Origin: Ostrinia nubilalis | Taxonomy: Eukaryota; Arthropoda; Insecta; Lepidoptera; Crambidae | DNA length: 64,000 nt | NCBI RefSeq assembly: GCF_963855985.1 | Contig: NC_087095.1 | Span: 2,986,001-3,050,000 of the forward strand | Reading direction: 5' to 3' | Shown: in pieces, positions 12,541-22,659 of the stretch | How positions within the stretch are numbered: position 1 is the stretch's first letter | How the letters are laid out: the number at the start of each line of letters is the position of its first letter | Notes under the pieces: model-generated | Databases searched by the model: none | What the model was told of the DNA's origin: nothing | What the model saw: only the letters and a program-made list of their open reading frames with translations | Program-made: the position numbers and the translations under genes

Positions 12541-12931
12541 TGTAACGCAACACCGTATGCCAGCCTATGCCTGCCTCGCCAAGCCAGCGCCAAGCCAGCG
12601 CCAAGCCAGCGCCAAGCCAGCGCCAAGCCAGCGCCAAGCCAGCGCCAAGCCAATGCCAAGCCAACGCCAAGCCAACGCCAAGCCAACGCCGCCACATCCG
12701 TAACGCAGAGTACGCCATTTGACTACATCCGCCATAAGACTGTGACGTCACTACCGGTTGGTTATCGATGGCCACACCATTTGGGTGGGGGTTTTGTATT
12801 ATATAGCTGAGGAGCTCATTTTCCGAGGCATTCGATACCGAATACTAAGTTAAGCTGAAACTCTGTCCGATTACTGTGCGAAATATAAAAAGTTGACTTG
12901 TAAGCAAGTGTTTCCATTCCCTTCTGTTACA
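12541..12931. mobile_element. Probable solo LTR with CCAT duplication
   Basis: It starts TGTAACGCAACACC, ends CTTCTGTTACA (TG..CA with 6-bp inverted ends), and is bounded by CCAT at 12537-12540 and 12932-12935. It holds a TATATA-like promoter segment near 12797. No internal gag-pol, so it fits a solo LTR, probably of the Ty3/gypsy group because of the 4-bp duplication. Orientation is not settled. A minisatellite of about ten 11-bp GCCAAGCCAGC units occupies about 12578-12690. Confidence 0.65.
12578..12690. repeat. 11-bp minisatellite inside the LTR
   Basis: About ten tandem GCCAAGCCAGC units; the last few carry AATGCC or AACGCC variants. It generates the repetitive minus-strand frame WRWLGAGLALA, which is not a gene. 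Confidence 0.9.
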
Positions 12932-13194
12932 CCATACAAAAACACCGGTTATCGTTATAGTTACCGTCAAAGTTAGGTGGTGCAATTCAGCCTAAGTATG
13001 ACACTGAAAAATTGAAATATTTTTATGCCTAATATCTCTGGTCTCTACGAGAAAATAAGTGTTATGAATTTTTTAGTTTATTTGACTGAAAATTGACGTG
13101 CAGAACAGAAAGAGATAAATAAACACACATTTATTATTATGTAAAAAAAGCAGTACAGTTTGACTAGTACATAAATGCGGTTAGTACTTAGGTA

Positions 13195-13440
13195 TAACAG
13201 TTATCCCAACTAATATTATAAATGCGAAAGTAACTCTGTCTGTCTGTCTGTCTGTTACGCTTTCCCGCTTAAACCTCGCAACCGATTTTGATGAAATTTG
13301 GCATAGAGATAGTTTGAGTCCCGGGAAAGAACATAGGATAGTTTTTATCCCGGTTTTTGAAACAGGGACGCGCGCGATAAAGTTTTTCTGTGACAGACAA
13401 AATTCCACGCGGGCGAAGCCGCGGGCGGAAAGCTAGTAGT
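13195..13440 (-). mobile_element. LINE-like tail, minus strand
   Basis: The complement reads from CTAGCTTTCCGCCCGCGGC through CAGACAGACAGACAG to ATTATAAATGCGAAAG reversed. Same family as 43625-43872 on the plus strand. Confidence 0.75.
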
Positions 13441-13755
13441 ATATATTACTAGCTATAGGTATTCTTATAACGAGGTTCAATGTACTGAACCGATATCCAG
13501 TTTATTTCGAAAATCGTTTGCTGTTTACGCTTGTCAGTTTCAGACGACATGCGTCAATTCTTCACCATTTTCACGGATTCTTAGAAATTTTTATCAAGGT
13601 TAACACTTCGGCAACTTATTGATTGACTAGCTCTGCCCGCGACTTCGTACGCGTGAAAATAGTTTGAGTAATATTGCCCGTTTTTGCAACATTTTTCGTT
13701 ACTGCTCCGCCCCTATGGGCTGTAGGGTCATGTTCTATGTACGTAGGAAAATGTA

Positions 13756-13835
13756 AGGGTGGACCGACGATCTGGCGAACATCGTGGGAAGAGCCTGAAT
13801 GCGGGCAGCGCAGGATATTTGGTTGAAACGAACGA
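13756..13835 (+). mobile_element. RTE-type LINE fragment
   Basis: GGACCGACGATCTGGCGAAC followed by CTGAATGCGGGCAGCGCAGG matches the same RTE C-terminal segment as 59194-59562. It ends in CGAACGAA. Confidence 0.65.
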
Positions 13836-15162
13836 ATATTAAATAGCCTAAAACCTTCATCGAATAATGGGCTATCCAACACAAAAAAAAATCAAATCGT
13901 ACCAGTAGGTAGTTCCTGAGATTAGCGCGTTCAAGCATATAAAGAAACAAACATACTCTTCAGATTTATAATATTGTAAATATAGAGGATAGATATTTTA
14001 TCAAGATTGTCACTTCGCAACTTATTGATAGATATCGTTATCTGTATAGTAAAGTGTCATAGCTATAGTCGCCTATTCTTCTACGTTCGAGTGGGCATTG
14101 TTCAAGATCAAAGCCTAGTCGAGAGCGATCGTCAAACGGGTCTGTAATACGAAGCTCTTATTGTTATAGTGATAGTGCTTAGAATGAATGCTTCGGTCTT
14201 TCAGAGAACTTGTGACTCATGTATGGATATAACTTTATGAACAATACAATATTTTTCTCTATTTTAGTAGTAAGTAGGTATTACTTGTATTTATTTCGTC
14301 CCAAATTATTTGTATGGACAACATTTAAATCGGCAAAAACACATCTAATGTGATTGTGATAGCGGTTATTTTGCAATACACTGCTGTTAGGACTGCTGTA
14401 CTTAAGGTGAGAGGTAAAATTAAATAAAATTGGTCATAAATTCGTATACTAAAACAGAATTTGTTATCAAATTAATAGTAATTCATCAAAGTCCCTCCCA
14501 TATTTTGCTTTCCCAATATGGCGGCAAGAGTAAAATCGGCAATTCGGCAATTTAAATCACATTACAAATATGAAGAGTAGACTCTTTTTACCCAATTGCG
14601 CCAGGAGGAGGGTTATTTACAAAATATTAGACATTACATACGGTATACAAAAATATTATATCAATTCGTTATTAGAGAAAGCCACTTCTGAAGTTATGGG
14701 ATAAGTAGGTATGTATAAAAAAATACTTACCAAAACTATTTTCCACCAACTTAATGTTATTGCAGAACAACATTTTAGCCGTCAATAATACAGCCGACAG
14801 GGCTGTTGTTTATTACCCAACTGCGCCAGAAGGAGGGTTATGTTTTTTGTTAATGTGACTGAAAAAACGATACCTATTTTATTTTCTTTCACCTAATTTA
14901 GGTTAGGTACGCAAACTTACTTAGAAATCTCCAATTAATTTAAAACTTTACATCATTAGTTTAAGGTTCAATCTAAGGAAAACGTTTAATAAAAGATAGG
15001 GAAATGATACCAATAATAATACTAATGGGTATTCTGTACGATTTTGTTGTGTATCCAATACCACTGTTTGGGACGTGCCATTAATTTGTTTCAAACAATC
15101 AGGTGCCGTTGATAGAAGGTGCCAACCCTACCGCGGTTGCGGCAAAAATTTCAAATACAAAG
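13836..15162. other. Intergenic 5' flank of the LTR retrotransposon
   Basis: AT-rich, no gene. Two short CAACTGCGCCAGAAGGAGGG-type motifs occur near 14590 and 14820. Confidence 0.4.
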
Positions 15163-15342
15163 TGTTCAATACGGAACATAAAAAATTAAAAAAGTAAAAA
15201 ATATTGTCTATGATTAGATTGGTCTTTGCTCTATGCTCTCTCTTCTATTTTGGAGCGCAGCGCAGCCATGTTGTGTGCATTTATAAATTGGTTTCAATAA
15301 ATCAAAATTTGCTATAAAATACTCCGCCTGTTTTATTTAACA
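15163..15342 (+). repeat. 5' LTR
   Basis: 180 bp, TGTTCAATACGG to TTATTTAACA. It holds a TATAAA-like motif (ATTTATAAATTG) and AATAAA near the end, consistent with promoter and polyadenylation functions. Confidence 0.95.
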
Positions 15343-15351
15343 GGCGGAAAG

Positions 15352-15392
15352 TGGTCCTTCGAGCCGGATTTGAACCAGCGACCTATGGATTT
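15352..15392 (+). other. Extended tRNA-Tyr-complementary primer-binding segment
   Basis: From TGGTCCTTCGAGCCGG the sequence is complementary to the 3' CCA end, acceptor strand, T arm, variable loop and 3' anticodon stem of an insect tRNA-Tyr, about 41 nt instead of the usual 18 or so. The T arm (GCTGG / TTCAAAT / CCGGC in the complement) is clear. The assignment to Tyr rests on recalled tRNA sequence. The segment runs straight into the gag-pol coding region and supplies its first ATG. Confidence 0.8.
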
Positions 15393-18300
15393 ATTCAAAG
15401 CAGTTATTGACAATAATCAATCATTATCCAATGTTCAAAAAATGTTTTATCTAAGGAAATACTTGCAAGGTGATGCGTTGGCAGTTGTTATAAACTTGCC
15501 TCTCGTTAACGAATCATATCCCGAAGCGGTTAAATTGTTACAACAAAGATATGATAATAAAGTTAGAATTATTGCAAACCATGTCAATCTTCTTTTGGAT
15601 ATGCCCCAAATGCAAAAGGGGACAGCGGCAAGTATTAGGTCTTTTATATCAGATGTGCGTCAACAACTTCATGCTTTAAAAAATTGTGGCCAACCTGTTG
15701 AGGAATGGGATATGTTATTAATATCTTTGCTTTCACGTAAGCTTGATAGCTATACCAACCGAGCTTACCACCTTGACAGGCCATGTCCTGATAACTTACC
15801 TACTATGGATGAATTTTTATCATTTTTAGAAAAAAGAGCAATAGGTCTTGAAGACAGTTTACCTGTAAAAAATACTTCATATGAAGGAAAAACTAAATCT
15901 AACTTTAATCAATATAAAGTTTCCAATGTTGCCACAAATTCAAATAACAAAACTGTGAAAAATTGTTTCTTTTGTAGTAATGATCATCCCATTTATGCAT
16001 GTCCTAAATTTAAAATGGCACCAGTAGCTGACCGTAAAAAATTTGTATCTGATAACAACTTGTGCACAATATGCCTTGGAGTTCATTCAGAAAAATGCAA
16101 ATACAACTTTAAATGTAGGGTTTGTAAAAATAGCCACAATACTCTTTTGCATGAAGGGAAACCAAAGGGAGATGTAATTACTTTGCATTCCAACTTATCA
16201 TTGAATGAAAAACACATACTCTTGCCTACATTAAAAGTGAAAGTTGTTGACAATCTCGGGCAGGAAACCTTTGCAAAGGCACTTCTAGATTGTGGCAGTC
16301 AAATATCTATTATAAAGCGCTCACTAGCAAAGCAATTGAACTTGACCCCTATGGCTCAAGATTTTAATATCACTGGTTTGGGCAATACACCAAACAAAGT
16401 TCATGAGTATACTAACCTACTTATCAAATCTTCAATACAAGATGTAAAATTATCAATTAAATGTCATATTGTGGATGCAATAACTGCTAATTTGCCACAA
16501 AATTATTTCAAAAAATGTCAAATTCCTCCTCATATACAATTAGCAGATGATGAGTTCAATAAACCATCTGAGATATGTCTGTTATTAGGAGTAGATGTTT
16601 ATTCTAAAATTATCCTCGATGGCATAATTAAATTAGAAAATGGCCTTGTTCTGCAAAACACTATATTTGGTCATGTGGTCTCTGGTACAGTTGAGAGCAC
16701 CAAATTACATACAGCCAATGTCAACCTAGTGTCAAACTTTATTATTCAGGATGACAACTGCAATGATAGGTTAGAAAATATAATGAAAAACTTTTGGCTT
16801 TCAGAAAAGGTACCAGAGGAAAATAATAGTCAAAATTGTGAATTTATGCAGGCGGAGGCATGCTTTAAAAACTCTGTAAAATTAGAAAATAACCATTTCT
16901 ATGTTGACATTCCATTAAAATTTCCTTTGGAAGAATTAGATATAGGAGATTCCTTTTCACTTGCCTTGCAAAGATTTCATGCCCTAGAGAAAAAATTTGC
17001 TACAAATCATGAATATTTTGTAAAATATAAACAGTTCATTGACGAATTTGTGAAGCTAGGTCATGCCAAGGAAGTTGACATTAGTCAATACAATGTCTAT
17101 GATGATCCCGTTTACTTTCTTGCTCATCATGCAGTTCACAACGAAGATAGCAAAACAACAAAGTTGAGAGTTGTGTTTGGAGGTAATGTTAAAACTAAAA
17201 ATGGTGTCTCAGTGAATGACTTGATGTTGAATGGCCCAATAGTTCAAAATGATTTATTTAACATACTTACACTTTTGCGAACCTACAAGTACACTCTCAT
17301 GTGTGATATTGAGAAAATGTTTAGAATGTGTTTTGTTAGTGAAAGGTTTAGACCATTGCAGAATATCTTGTGGAGAGATGACCCTGAAAAACCTATTTCA
17401 TGTTTACAGTTGCAAACAGTAACTTATGGTCTTAAATCCTCCATGTTTTTAAGTACCAGATGCTTAATTGAACTTGCTCAATTATATCAGGATCAGTTTC
17501 CAGCTGCTGCAAAGGCTATCAAACAAAGTACTTACGTTGATGACATAATCTGTGGTGCAAATAGCAAAGAGGAAATTTTTGAGCTAAAACAACAGTTAAT
17601 AGAATTAATGAAAATAGGCAGTTTTAACTTACATAAGTGGTGTTCAAATTTCCCAGAAACTCTGCATGATTTGCCTGATAGTATTAAATATTTTGATCAG
17701 ATTGCCCTCAATAAGGACAATATTATTAAAACACTAGGTTTAAAGTACGATGTACTTACTGATACTTTTTTATTTTCATGCTCCATAGCTGATGATAACA
17801 ATAATCTTCAAACCAAGAGAGACATATTGAGCTTTATTGGAAAAATGTATGACCCTCTTGGCTTAATAGGCCCTATAGTAGTCAAAACTAAATTGTTCAT
17901 GCAGGAAGTGTGGAAATCTAAGATAAATTGGGACTCTCCCCTACCTACTGCTCTGTTGCCCACATGGCAAAAAATCCTTAGAGAACTAAAAGACATGGGT
18001 ACAATCCAAATACCCAGAGCAGCTGTAGGCTTTGATAATATAGAGACAGTGGAACTGGTTGGATTTTCTGATGCATCTCTACATGCCATAGGTTGCTGTA
18101 TATTTCTTCGATCTTTATCAAATGATGGTCAGGTCCAGGTCAGTTTATTGTGCTCAAAATCTAGAGTTGCCCCTCTTAGTAGAAAACTTACCATCCCAAA
18201 CCTAGAGCTTAATGGCGCTCTCCTACTTTCGGAACTCTCTTCAAAGGTCTATAAATCCTTGATTGACAGGTACCCCAACTTAAAAGTGGTTTTATATACA

Positions 18301-20118
18301 GACTCGCAGATAGTCTTAGCATGGCTCTCCTCTGATAAAGTCAAAGGAACCTATGTTTCCAATAGAGTCAGAGACATTCAAGCTTTAACTAAAAATTTCA
18401 CCTGGTCTCATGTCAAAGGAGTTGATAATCCTGCAGACCTCCTATCAAGAGGTATTGCTCCATACAAATTACAAGATAACCAACTATGGTGGCACGGCCC
18501 ATCTTTTCTATCAGATTATCAATTTCAGCACAATATTACTTTTTCAACTCCTCAAGTTTCAGAACTTTATAAAGAAGAAAATCAAAATGTCTGTCAATTA
18601 CAACAAAATGACTCTGAAATTCAATACAATATTTTTGATAAATATTCAGATTTCAATAAGCTTCAAAGAGTTATAGCTCTACTCTTAAGATTCAAAAATA
18701 ATTGTCTAAATAAAAATAATAAGTTATCTGGTTCCATCTCTCCCCAAGAGTTAGAATCGGCTGAGCTGGTCATCATAAAACATATTCAACATGAAACATT
18801 TTCAAAAGAAATTGAGTTATTGCAAAAGGGTAATCAAATTAATTCTCACATGAGCAGTTTGCATCCATTCTTGGATAGTAATTCAGTATTAAGAGTAGGA
18901 GGTAGGCTCCAAAATGCAACTAATTTGTCCTATGACAAAAAATATCCTATTATTTTACCAAAATCTAACAATGTTGTGTATATGATGATAAGAAAAGAAC
19001 ACTTGAGACTCCTTCATGCTGGAGCCAAGCTAGTTCTGAGCTCTCTTTCACAAAAATTTTGGCTATTAAATGGAATTAGAGAAGTAAAAAAGGTAGTTCA
19101 CAAATGCTTAACTTGCTTTCGAAATAAAGCAATAGCTGCTAAGCAACTTATGGGTTCCTTACCTTCACCTAGAATTTCAGCATCTCGACCATTTCAAGTC
19201 ACTGGAGTCGATTTCTGTGGACCATTCGACATCAAGGTTGCTCGTGTACGAAAACCTATTGTAAACAAGGGTTATGTTGCTGTCTTTGTATGTTTTTCTA
19301 CTAAGGCTATTCATGTAGAGCTAGTCAGCGACTTGACAACTGCAGCTTTCTTGGCATGTCTACAGCGTTTTATAGCTAGGAGAGGTCTACCATCCTCCAT
19401 ATATTGTGATAATGCTAAAACCTTTAAAGGAGCATCTAACAAATTAAAAGAATTGTATGATTTGTTTTCAAACAAATCTCATGTAAATGATGTAGAAAAT
19501 TATTGTTCAAATAATTTAATAAAATTTAAATTTATCCCAAGTTACAGTCCTGAATTTGGTGGACTCTGGGAAGCAGGGGTCAAGAGTGTAAAATACCACA
19601 TTAAGAGAGTAATTGGTAGCTTATCTTTAACTTCAGAAGAATTTAATACAATTCTTACACAAATAGAAGCCATTTTGAACTCCAGGCCACTGCTTCCCAT
19701 GAGTAGAGATATTTCTGACTTAAGTTACTTAACACCTGGGCATTTTTTAATTGGTTGTCCATTAACTAGTTACCCAGAGGTGGATCTTACTAATAAAAAT
19801 AATAATAGACTCAAGATTTGGGATCTTTGTTGTAAAATAAAGCAGGACTTTTGGAAACTCTGGTCTCAAGATTATTTAACATCTCTTCAAAATAGACCAA
19901 AATGGAAACATGATCATGTAAACCTTAAAGAAGGTGATCTAGTTATTGTAAAGCAAAAAGATGTTTCACCTTTATGTTGGCCTATGGGTCGAATTGTTAA
20001 AACTTTTCCAGGACCTGACGGTAGAGTCAGAGTCGCAGATGTTAAAATGGGTCTTAATAATAAAATTTATGTAAGGTCTTATACCAAATTGTGTCCTTTA
20101 CCCTTGCAAGACATCTAA
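15385..20118 (+). CDS. BEL/Pao gag-pol polyprotein, gag N-terminus missing
   Basis: 1577 residues from ATG 15385 (the same frame is open from a TTG at 15370). The product would form the retrotransposon capsid and enzymes. Visible order: DUF1759-like gag core (about 1-150, entered at DLFKAVIDN), CCHC-type knuckle C194/C197/H201/C206 and a second Cys/His cluster from C227, aspartic protease motif LDCGSQ (D302), reverse transcriptase with YVDD (717-720), RNase H-like D896/E941/D973, an integrase HHCC zinc motif, integrase D1276/D1342/E1396, and a C-terminal DUF5641-like segment. BEL/Pao polyproteins usually start over 100 residues earlier, so the gag N-terminus is lost. The protease has D-C-G where D-S/T-G is usual in aspartic proteases. 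No internal stops. ORFs inside it on other frames are shadows. Confidence 0.95.
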   Translation: MDLFKAVIDNNQSLSNVQKMFYLRKYLQGDALAVVINLPLVNESYPEAVKLLQQRYDNKVRIIANHVNLLLDMPQMQKGTAASIRSFISDVRQQLHALKNCGQPVEEWDMLLISLLSRKLDSYTNRAYHLDRPCPDNLPTMDEFLSFLEKRAIGLEDSLPVKNTSYEGKTKSNFNQYKVSNVATNSNNKTVKNCFFCSNDHPIYACPKFKMAPVADRKKFVSDNNLCTICLGVHSEKCKYNFKCRVCKNSHNTLLHEGKPKGDVITLHSNLSLNEKHILLPTLKVKVVDNLGQETFAKALLDCGSQISIIKRSLAKQLNLTPMAQDFNITGLGNTPNKVHEYTNLLIKSSIQDVKLSIKCHIVDAITANLPQNYFKKCQIPPHIQLADDEFNKPSEICLLLGVDVYSKIILDGIIKLENGLVLQNTIFGHVVSGTVESTKLHTANVNLVSNFIIQDDNCNDRLENIMKNFWLSEKVPEENNSQNCEFMQAEACFKNSVKLENNHFYVDIPLKFPLEELDIGDSFSLALQRFHALEKKFATNHEYFVKYKQFIDEFVKLGHAKEVDISQYNVYDDPVYFLAHHAVHNEDSKTTKLRVVFGGNVKTKNGVSVNDLMLNGPIVQNDLFNILTLLRTYKYTLMCDIEKMFRMCFVSERFRPLQNILWRDDPEKPISCLQLQTVTYGLKSSMFLSTRCLIELAQLYQDQFPAAAKAIKQSTYVDDIICGANSKEEIFELKQQLIELMKIGSFNLHKWCSNFPETLHDLPDSIKYFDQIALNKDNIIKTLGLKYDVLTDTFLFSCSIADDNNNLQTKRDILSFIGKMYDPLGLIGPIVVKTKLFMQEVWKSKINWDSPLPTALLPTWQKILRELKDMGTIQIPRAAVGFDNIETVELVGFSDASLHAIGCCIFLRSLSNDGQVQVSLLCSKSRVAPLSRKLTIPNLELNGALLLSELSSKVYKSLIDRYPNLKVVLYTDSQIVLAWLSSDKVKGTYVSNRVRDIQALTKNFTWSHVKGVDNPADLLSRGIAPYKLQDNQLWWHGPSFLSDYQFQHNITFSTPQVSELYKEENQNVCQLQQNDSEIQYNIFDKYSDFNKLQRVIALLLRFKNNCLNKNNKLSGSISPQELESAELVIIKHIQHETFSKEIELLQKGNQINSHMSSLHPFLDSNSVLRVGGRLQNATNLSYDKKYPIILPKSNNVVYMMIRKEHLRLLHAGAKLVLSSLSQKFWLLNGIREVKKVVHKCLTCFRNKAIAAKQLMGSLPSPRISASRPFQVTGVDFCGPFDIKVARVRKPIVNKGYVAVFVCFSTKAIHVELVSDLTTAAFLACLQRFIARRGLPSSIYCDNAKTFKGASNKLKELYDLFSNKSHVNDVENYCSNNLIKFKFIPSYSPEFGGLWEAGVKSVKYHIKRVIGSLSLTSEEFNTILTQIEAILNSRPLLPMSRDISDLSYLTPGHFLIGCPLTSYPEVDLTNKNNNRLKIWDLCCKIKQDFWKLWSQDYLTSLQNRPKWKHDHVNLKEGDLVIVKQKDVSPLCWPMGRIVKTFPGPDGRVRVADVKMGLNNKIYVRSYTKLCPLPLQDI

Positions 20119-20472
20119 TATGTTTATTGTCATTTGTATTAAATAAATTAAAAGTAAATAAGCATAACAAATATAAAAATAAAATGTAACAAGTAGTATA
20201 ATAAATAATTTAAAAGTAAATATAACAAATGTAAAAAAATAAAGATGTAACAATTAACAAAATAAAATAAAAAGGCACTAACTTAGAATACTTTATTAAC
20301 ATATAATTAGCATTTCATTATTGTAGATGTTAAGAATAAGTTTAAGACATAATGATGTGTTATGGTTTACAGTATTAGACAGTATGTCTGTCACTTAAAT
20401 TAAAAATGGGCTTTACTTTCTAATTAGGTATATCAATAATTGTTTTTGTAACTCAGTGCCCGCCCCAACTTA
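20119..20472 (+). other. 3' untranslated region of the BEL/Pao element
   Basis: AT-rich spacer between the stop codon and the 3' LTR. The bases before the LTR (CAGTGCCCGCCCCAACTTA) are pyrimidine-rich, not the purine tract normally used to prime plus-strand synthesis. Confidence 0.7.
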
Positions 20473-20652
20473 TGTTCAATACGGAACATAAAAAATTAAA
20501 AAAGTAAAAAATATTGTCTATGATTAGATTGGTCTTTGCTCTATGCTCTCTCTTCTATTTTGGAGCGCAGCGCAGCCATGTTGTGTGCATTTATAAATTG
20601 GTTTCAATAAATCAAAATTTGCTATAAAATACTCCGCCTGTTTTATTTAACA
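20473..20652 (+). repeat. 3' LTR
   Basis: Identical to 15163-15342 at all 180 positions compared. Confidence 0.95.
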
Positions 20653-20657
20653 CAAAG

Positions 20658-22173
20658 CATTTGAGTATTCAATTGATTTTGGATTTGCGTTGTTTGCAAA
20701 CTGTCCTCGTAAATATTTGCCTGTATTTTTTTGCATAGACAAATAAAATTGACGTTCGATTTTTGAATCAGGGCCAATTTTGGGCGGGAAGTAAAATTGG
20801 CGGTTAATTTTTCGTATTTTTTTTCTTTATACCTATTTGCTTTCGGGCCATCACATAATGTGGATCTTAAATAAAAGCACCTATTTAATAGGTACTAACG
20901 TATAAAATCAATCAGCTCTATAATTCATTGTCGAACTTGACGGCCGACCGTCAAAAGGGTGTAAGCCAAACTTTGCAACTTCCAAGACACTCCGATAGCG
21001 GTAATGTCCCCGAACTTTGCTCTTCATTGTTCTGCCACAATATCTCGTATTTCAACCAATTCTTTGATACGTCTTGAGAAAAAATTGCCTTGTTTTGCCG
21101 AGTCTAAATTAGAAAGTTCAAGTTTGCCAACTTTTTGAATTCTGCAATTATTTCTTTGACTGACATGAGCAAACTGAGTCCATTTCGTGTTGAAGTTGGT
21201 TTTTCCTCTTTTATTATGTTGGAATACTTTTATTGAATCTTCTTGTATTCTTAATTCATTGATTTAAGGTGTACCTAAGTATACAAGAATGGCTTAGTAT
21301 TACAGACAATCAAGATTTTCTGCTGAAACGAAAAAAATATGATTCTTGAAACATTGTCTTCTCCTACCTACTTGACCTGTATGAAGTCTGTAGAAATTAA
21401 CTGTGCATAATTTAAAATCATAATTAAATGTTTTTTTCATAGAAATCTAGAGACCTTTTTAGTAGAATTACACGCAAATTAAAACTAATGTAATTTGCAA
21501 AAACTGGCTAAAGGTGGTTCTGCGTCTCGGAATGTCATCAAAGTGGAAATTTTTAATGAATCCGGATTAAGTGCGCTGGAGCCGATTCGCTAAGTCACAG
21601 TTAAGGCTTTGAAGGATCCGGATTGATGGAATAAGCTGAATAAGATCTGGGATTGCTGGGGTTTCATATTTTAATATTTATTTAGGTAAAATTGGAACGT
21701 TTTATTAAAGTCCATTTTGAAAATACATCCAAAATGCTATCTTGCGTTAAAATCTTTTGTTTAATAAATCTCTCCATGAAATAATATTTATTTAGTTAAA
21801 AAAAAGTTTAAATTTTCTGCTGATTAAATACACAACATTTACACGTCTCTATTTCATAATTAGGTGTAACGACAATAAAATTGAGATGTTTCTGAAGAAA
21901 ATCTGAACAATAATCGAAAGTCTACTACCAAAGGCCACTACATTCACTCAAGTTAGCAAACATCATAGCTATGTCAGACATCAACCAAGCTATTAGAGTT
22001 AACTTAATGTGAGGCTCTATCGAGTGGGCGCAGAACAACATAAATTAGAGCCGTCATAGCCAGCCGCCGCAGCACAGTTCAAATGTCGTGCGATATTGAT
22101 GGGCCAGATACGAACACATTGTTGGATCTGTAGTATTGGTATAAAGACATACGATAAGTATGACTTACGCCCA
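20658..22173. other. Intergenic, no gene seen
   Basis: AT-rich with no supported exon, RNA gene or repeat family. Confidence 0.35.
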
Positions 22174-22312
22174 TATTCACAAACGACGCTTGCTGAAGTG
22201 AAGCAGCAAATCGAACGCACAGCGTTGAATAGAGCTCTGAGATTGGTTCGTGTGTCACCCTGTGCGTCCACGCACACTGTGAGACCTCACAGTAATGTTT
22301 GTGAATACGGGC
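22174..22312. mobile_element. MITE with TTA target duplication
   Basis: Terminal repeats CGCCCATATTCACAAAC and GTTTGTGAATACGGGCG, flanked by TTA on both sides. Open frames on both strands here reflect the GC-rich palindrome. Confidence 0.75.
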
Positions 22313-22391
22313 GTTAGTTAAGTGTCATACCTATGTCATGTCAGATTATAAAAGGCGAAAAAAAAACTCTGAAAGAGAACCGCCTTTGATC

Positions 22392-22470
22392 ACTACTGTG
22401 TTTAGTGGTTAGACTACTGCTTCTAACACAGATTCTGGATACGATTCCCATACAGTGGGGGTAAAAATTC
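22392..22470 (+). mobile_element. Degenerate tRNA-headed SINE
   Basis: GTTTAGTGGTTAGACTACTG resembles a tRNA A box and ATACGATTCCC a B box at the right spacing. No cloverleaf can be formed cleanly. Confidence 0.4.
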
Positions 22471-22659
22471 TGCTCGATTTGACATTTGGTTGGTTGGAGA
22501 GCTTGTTCACAGCTATCGTCTCACCTAAGTCTGTAGCCATAAAAACAATGGTTTTCCTGTAGTTGGAGTTAGATAGCCCGTTCTTTTGTAGTTGAGGATT
22601 CGGGGTACAAAATCACTTTCCATCACATGAGATGCAGGCCAAGAGCTTCGTTTTTGTGA

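Larger units (their letters stand above)
12481..12992. mobile_element. GGCTGGGTTGCACC MITE split by a solo LTR
   Basis: The left half (12481-12540) and right half (12932-12992) together make one MITE like 30408-30525. Between them is a 391-bp insertion. Uninterrupted copies read CTCCATACAAAA across the junction, while here CCAT occurs on both sides of the insert. Confidence 0.85.
15163..20652 (+). mobile_element. BEL/Pao LTR retrotransposon, complete ends
   Basis: The two 180-bp LTRs (15163-15342 and 20473-20652) are identical by direct comparison, begin TG and end CA. The element is flanked by a 5-bp duplication CAAAG (15158-15162 and 20653-20657). It carries a primer-binding segment and one long gag-pol frame with BEL/Pao domain order (zinc knuckles, protease, reverse transcriptase, RNase H, integrase). 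Identical LTRs mean a very recent insertion. Odd points: most of the gag N-terminal region and the usual leader are missing, and no purine tract precedes the 3' LTR. Confidence 0.97.

Noticed and set aside
15352..15392. tRNA-Tyr gene fragment
   Set aside because: Only the 3' half, antisense, exactly at the primer-binding position of an LTR element; it is a priming site.
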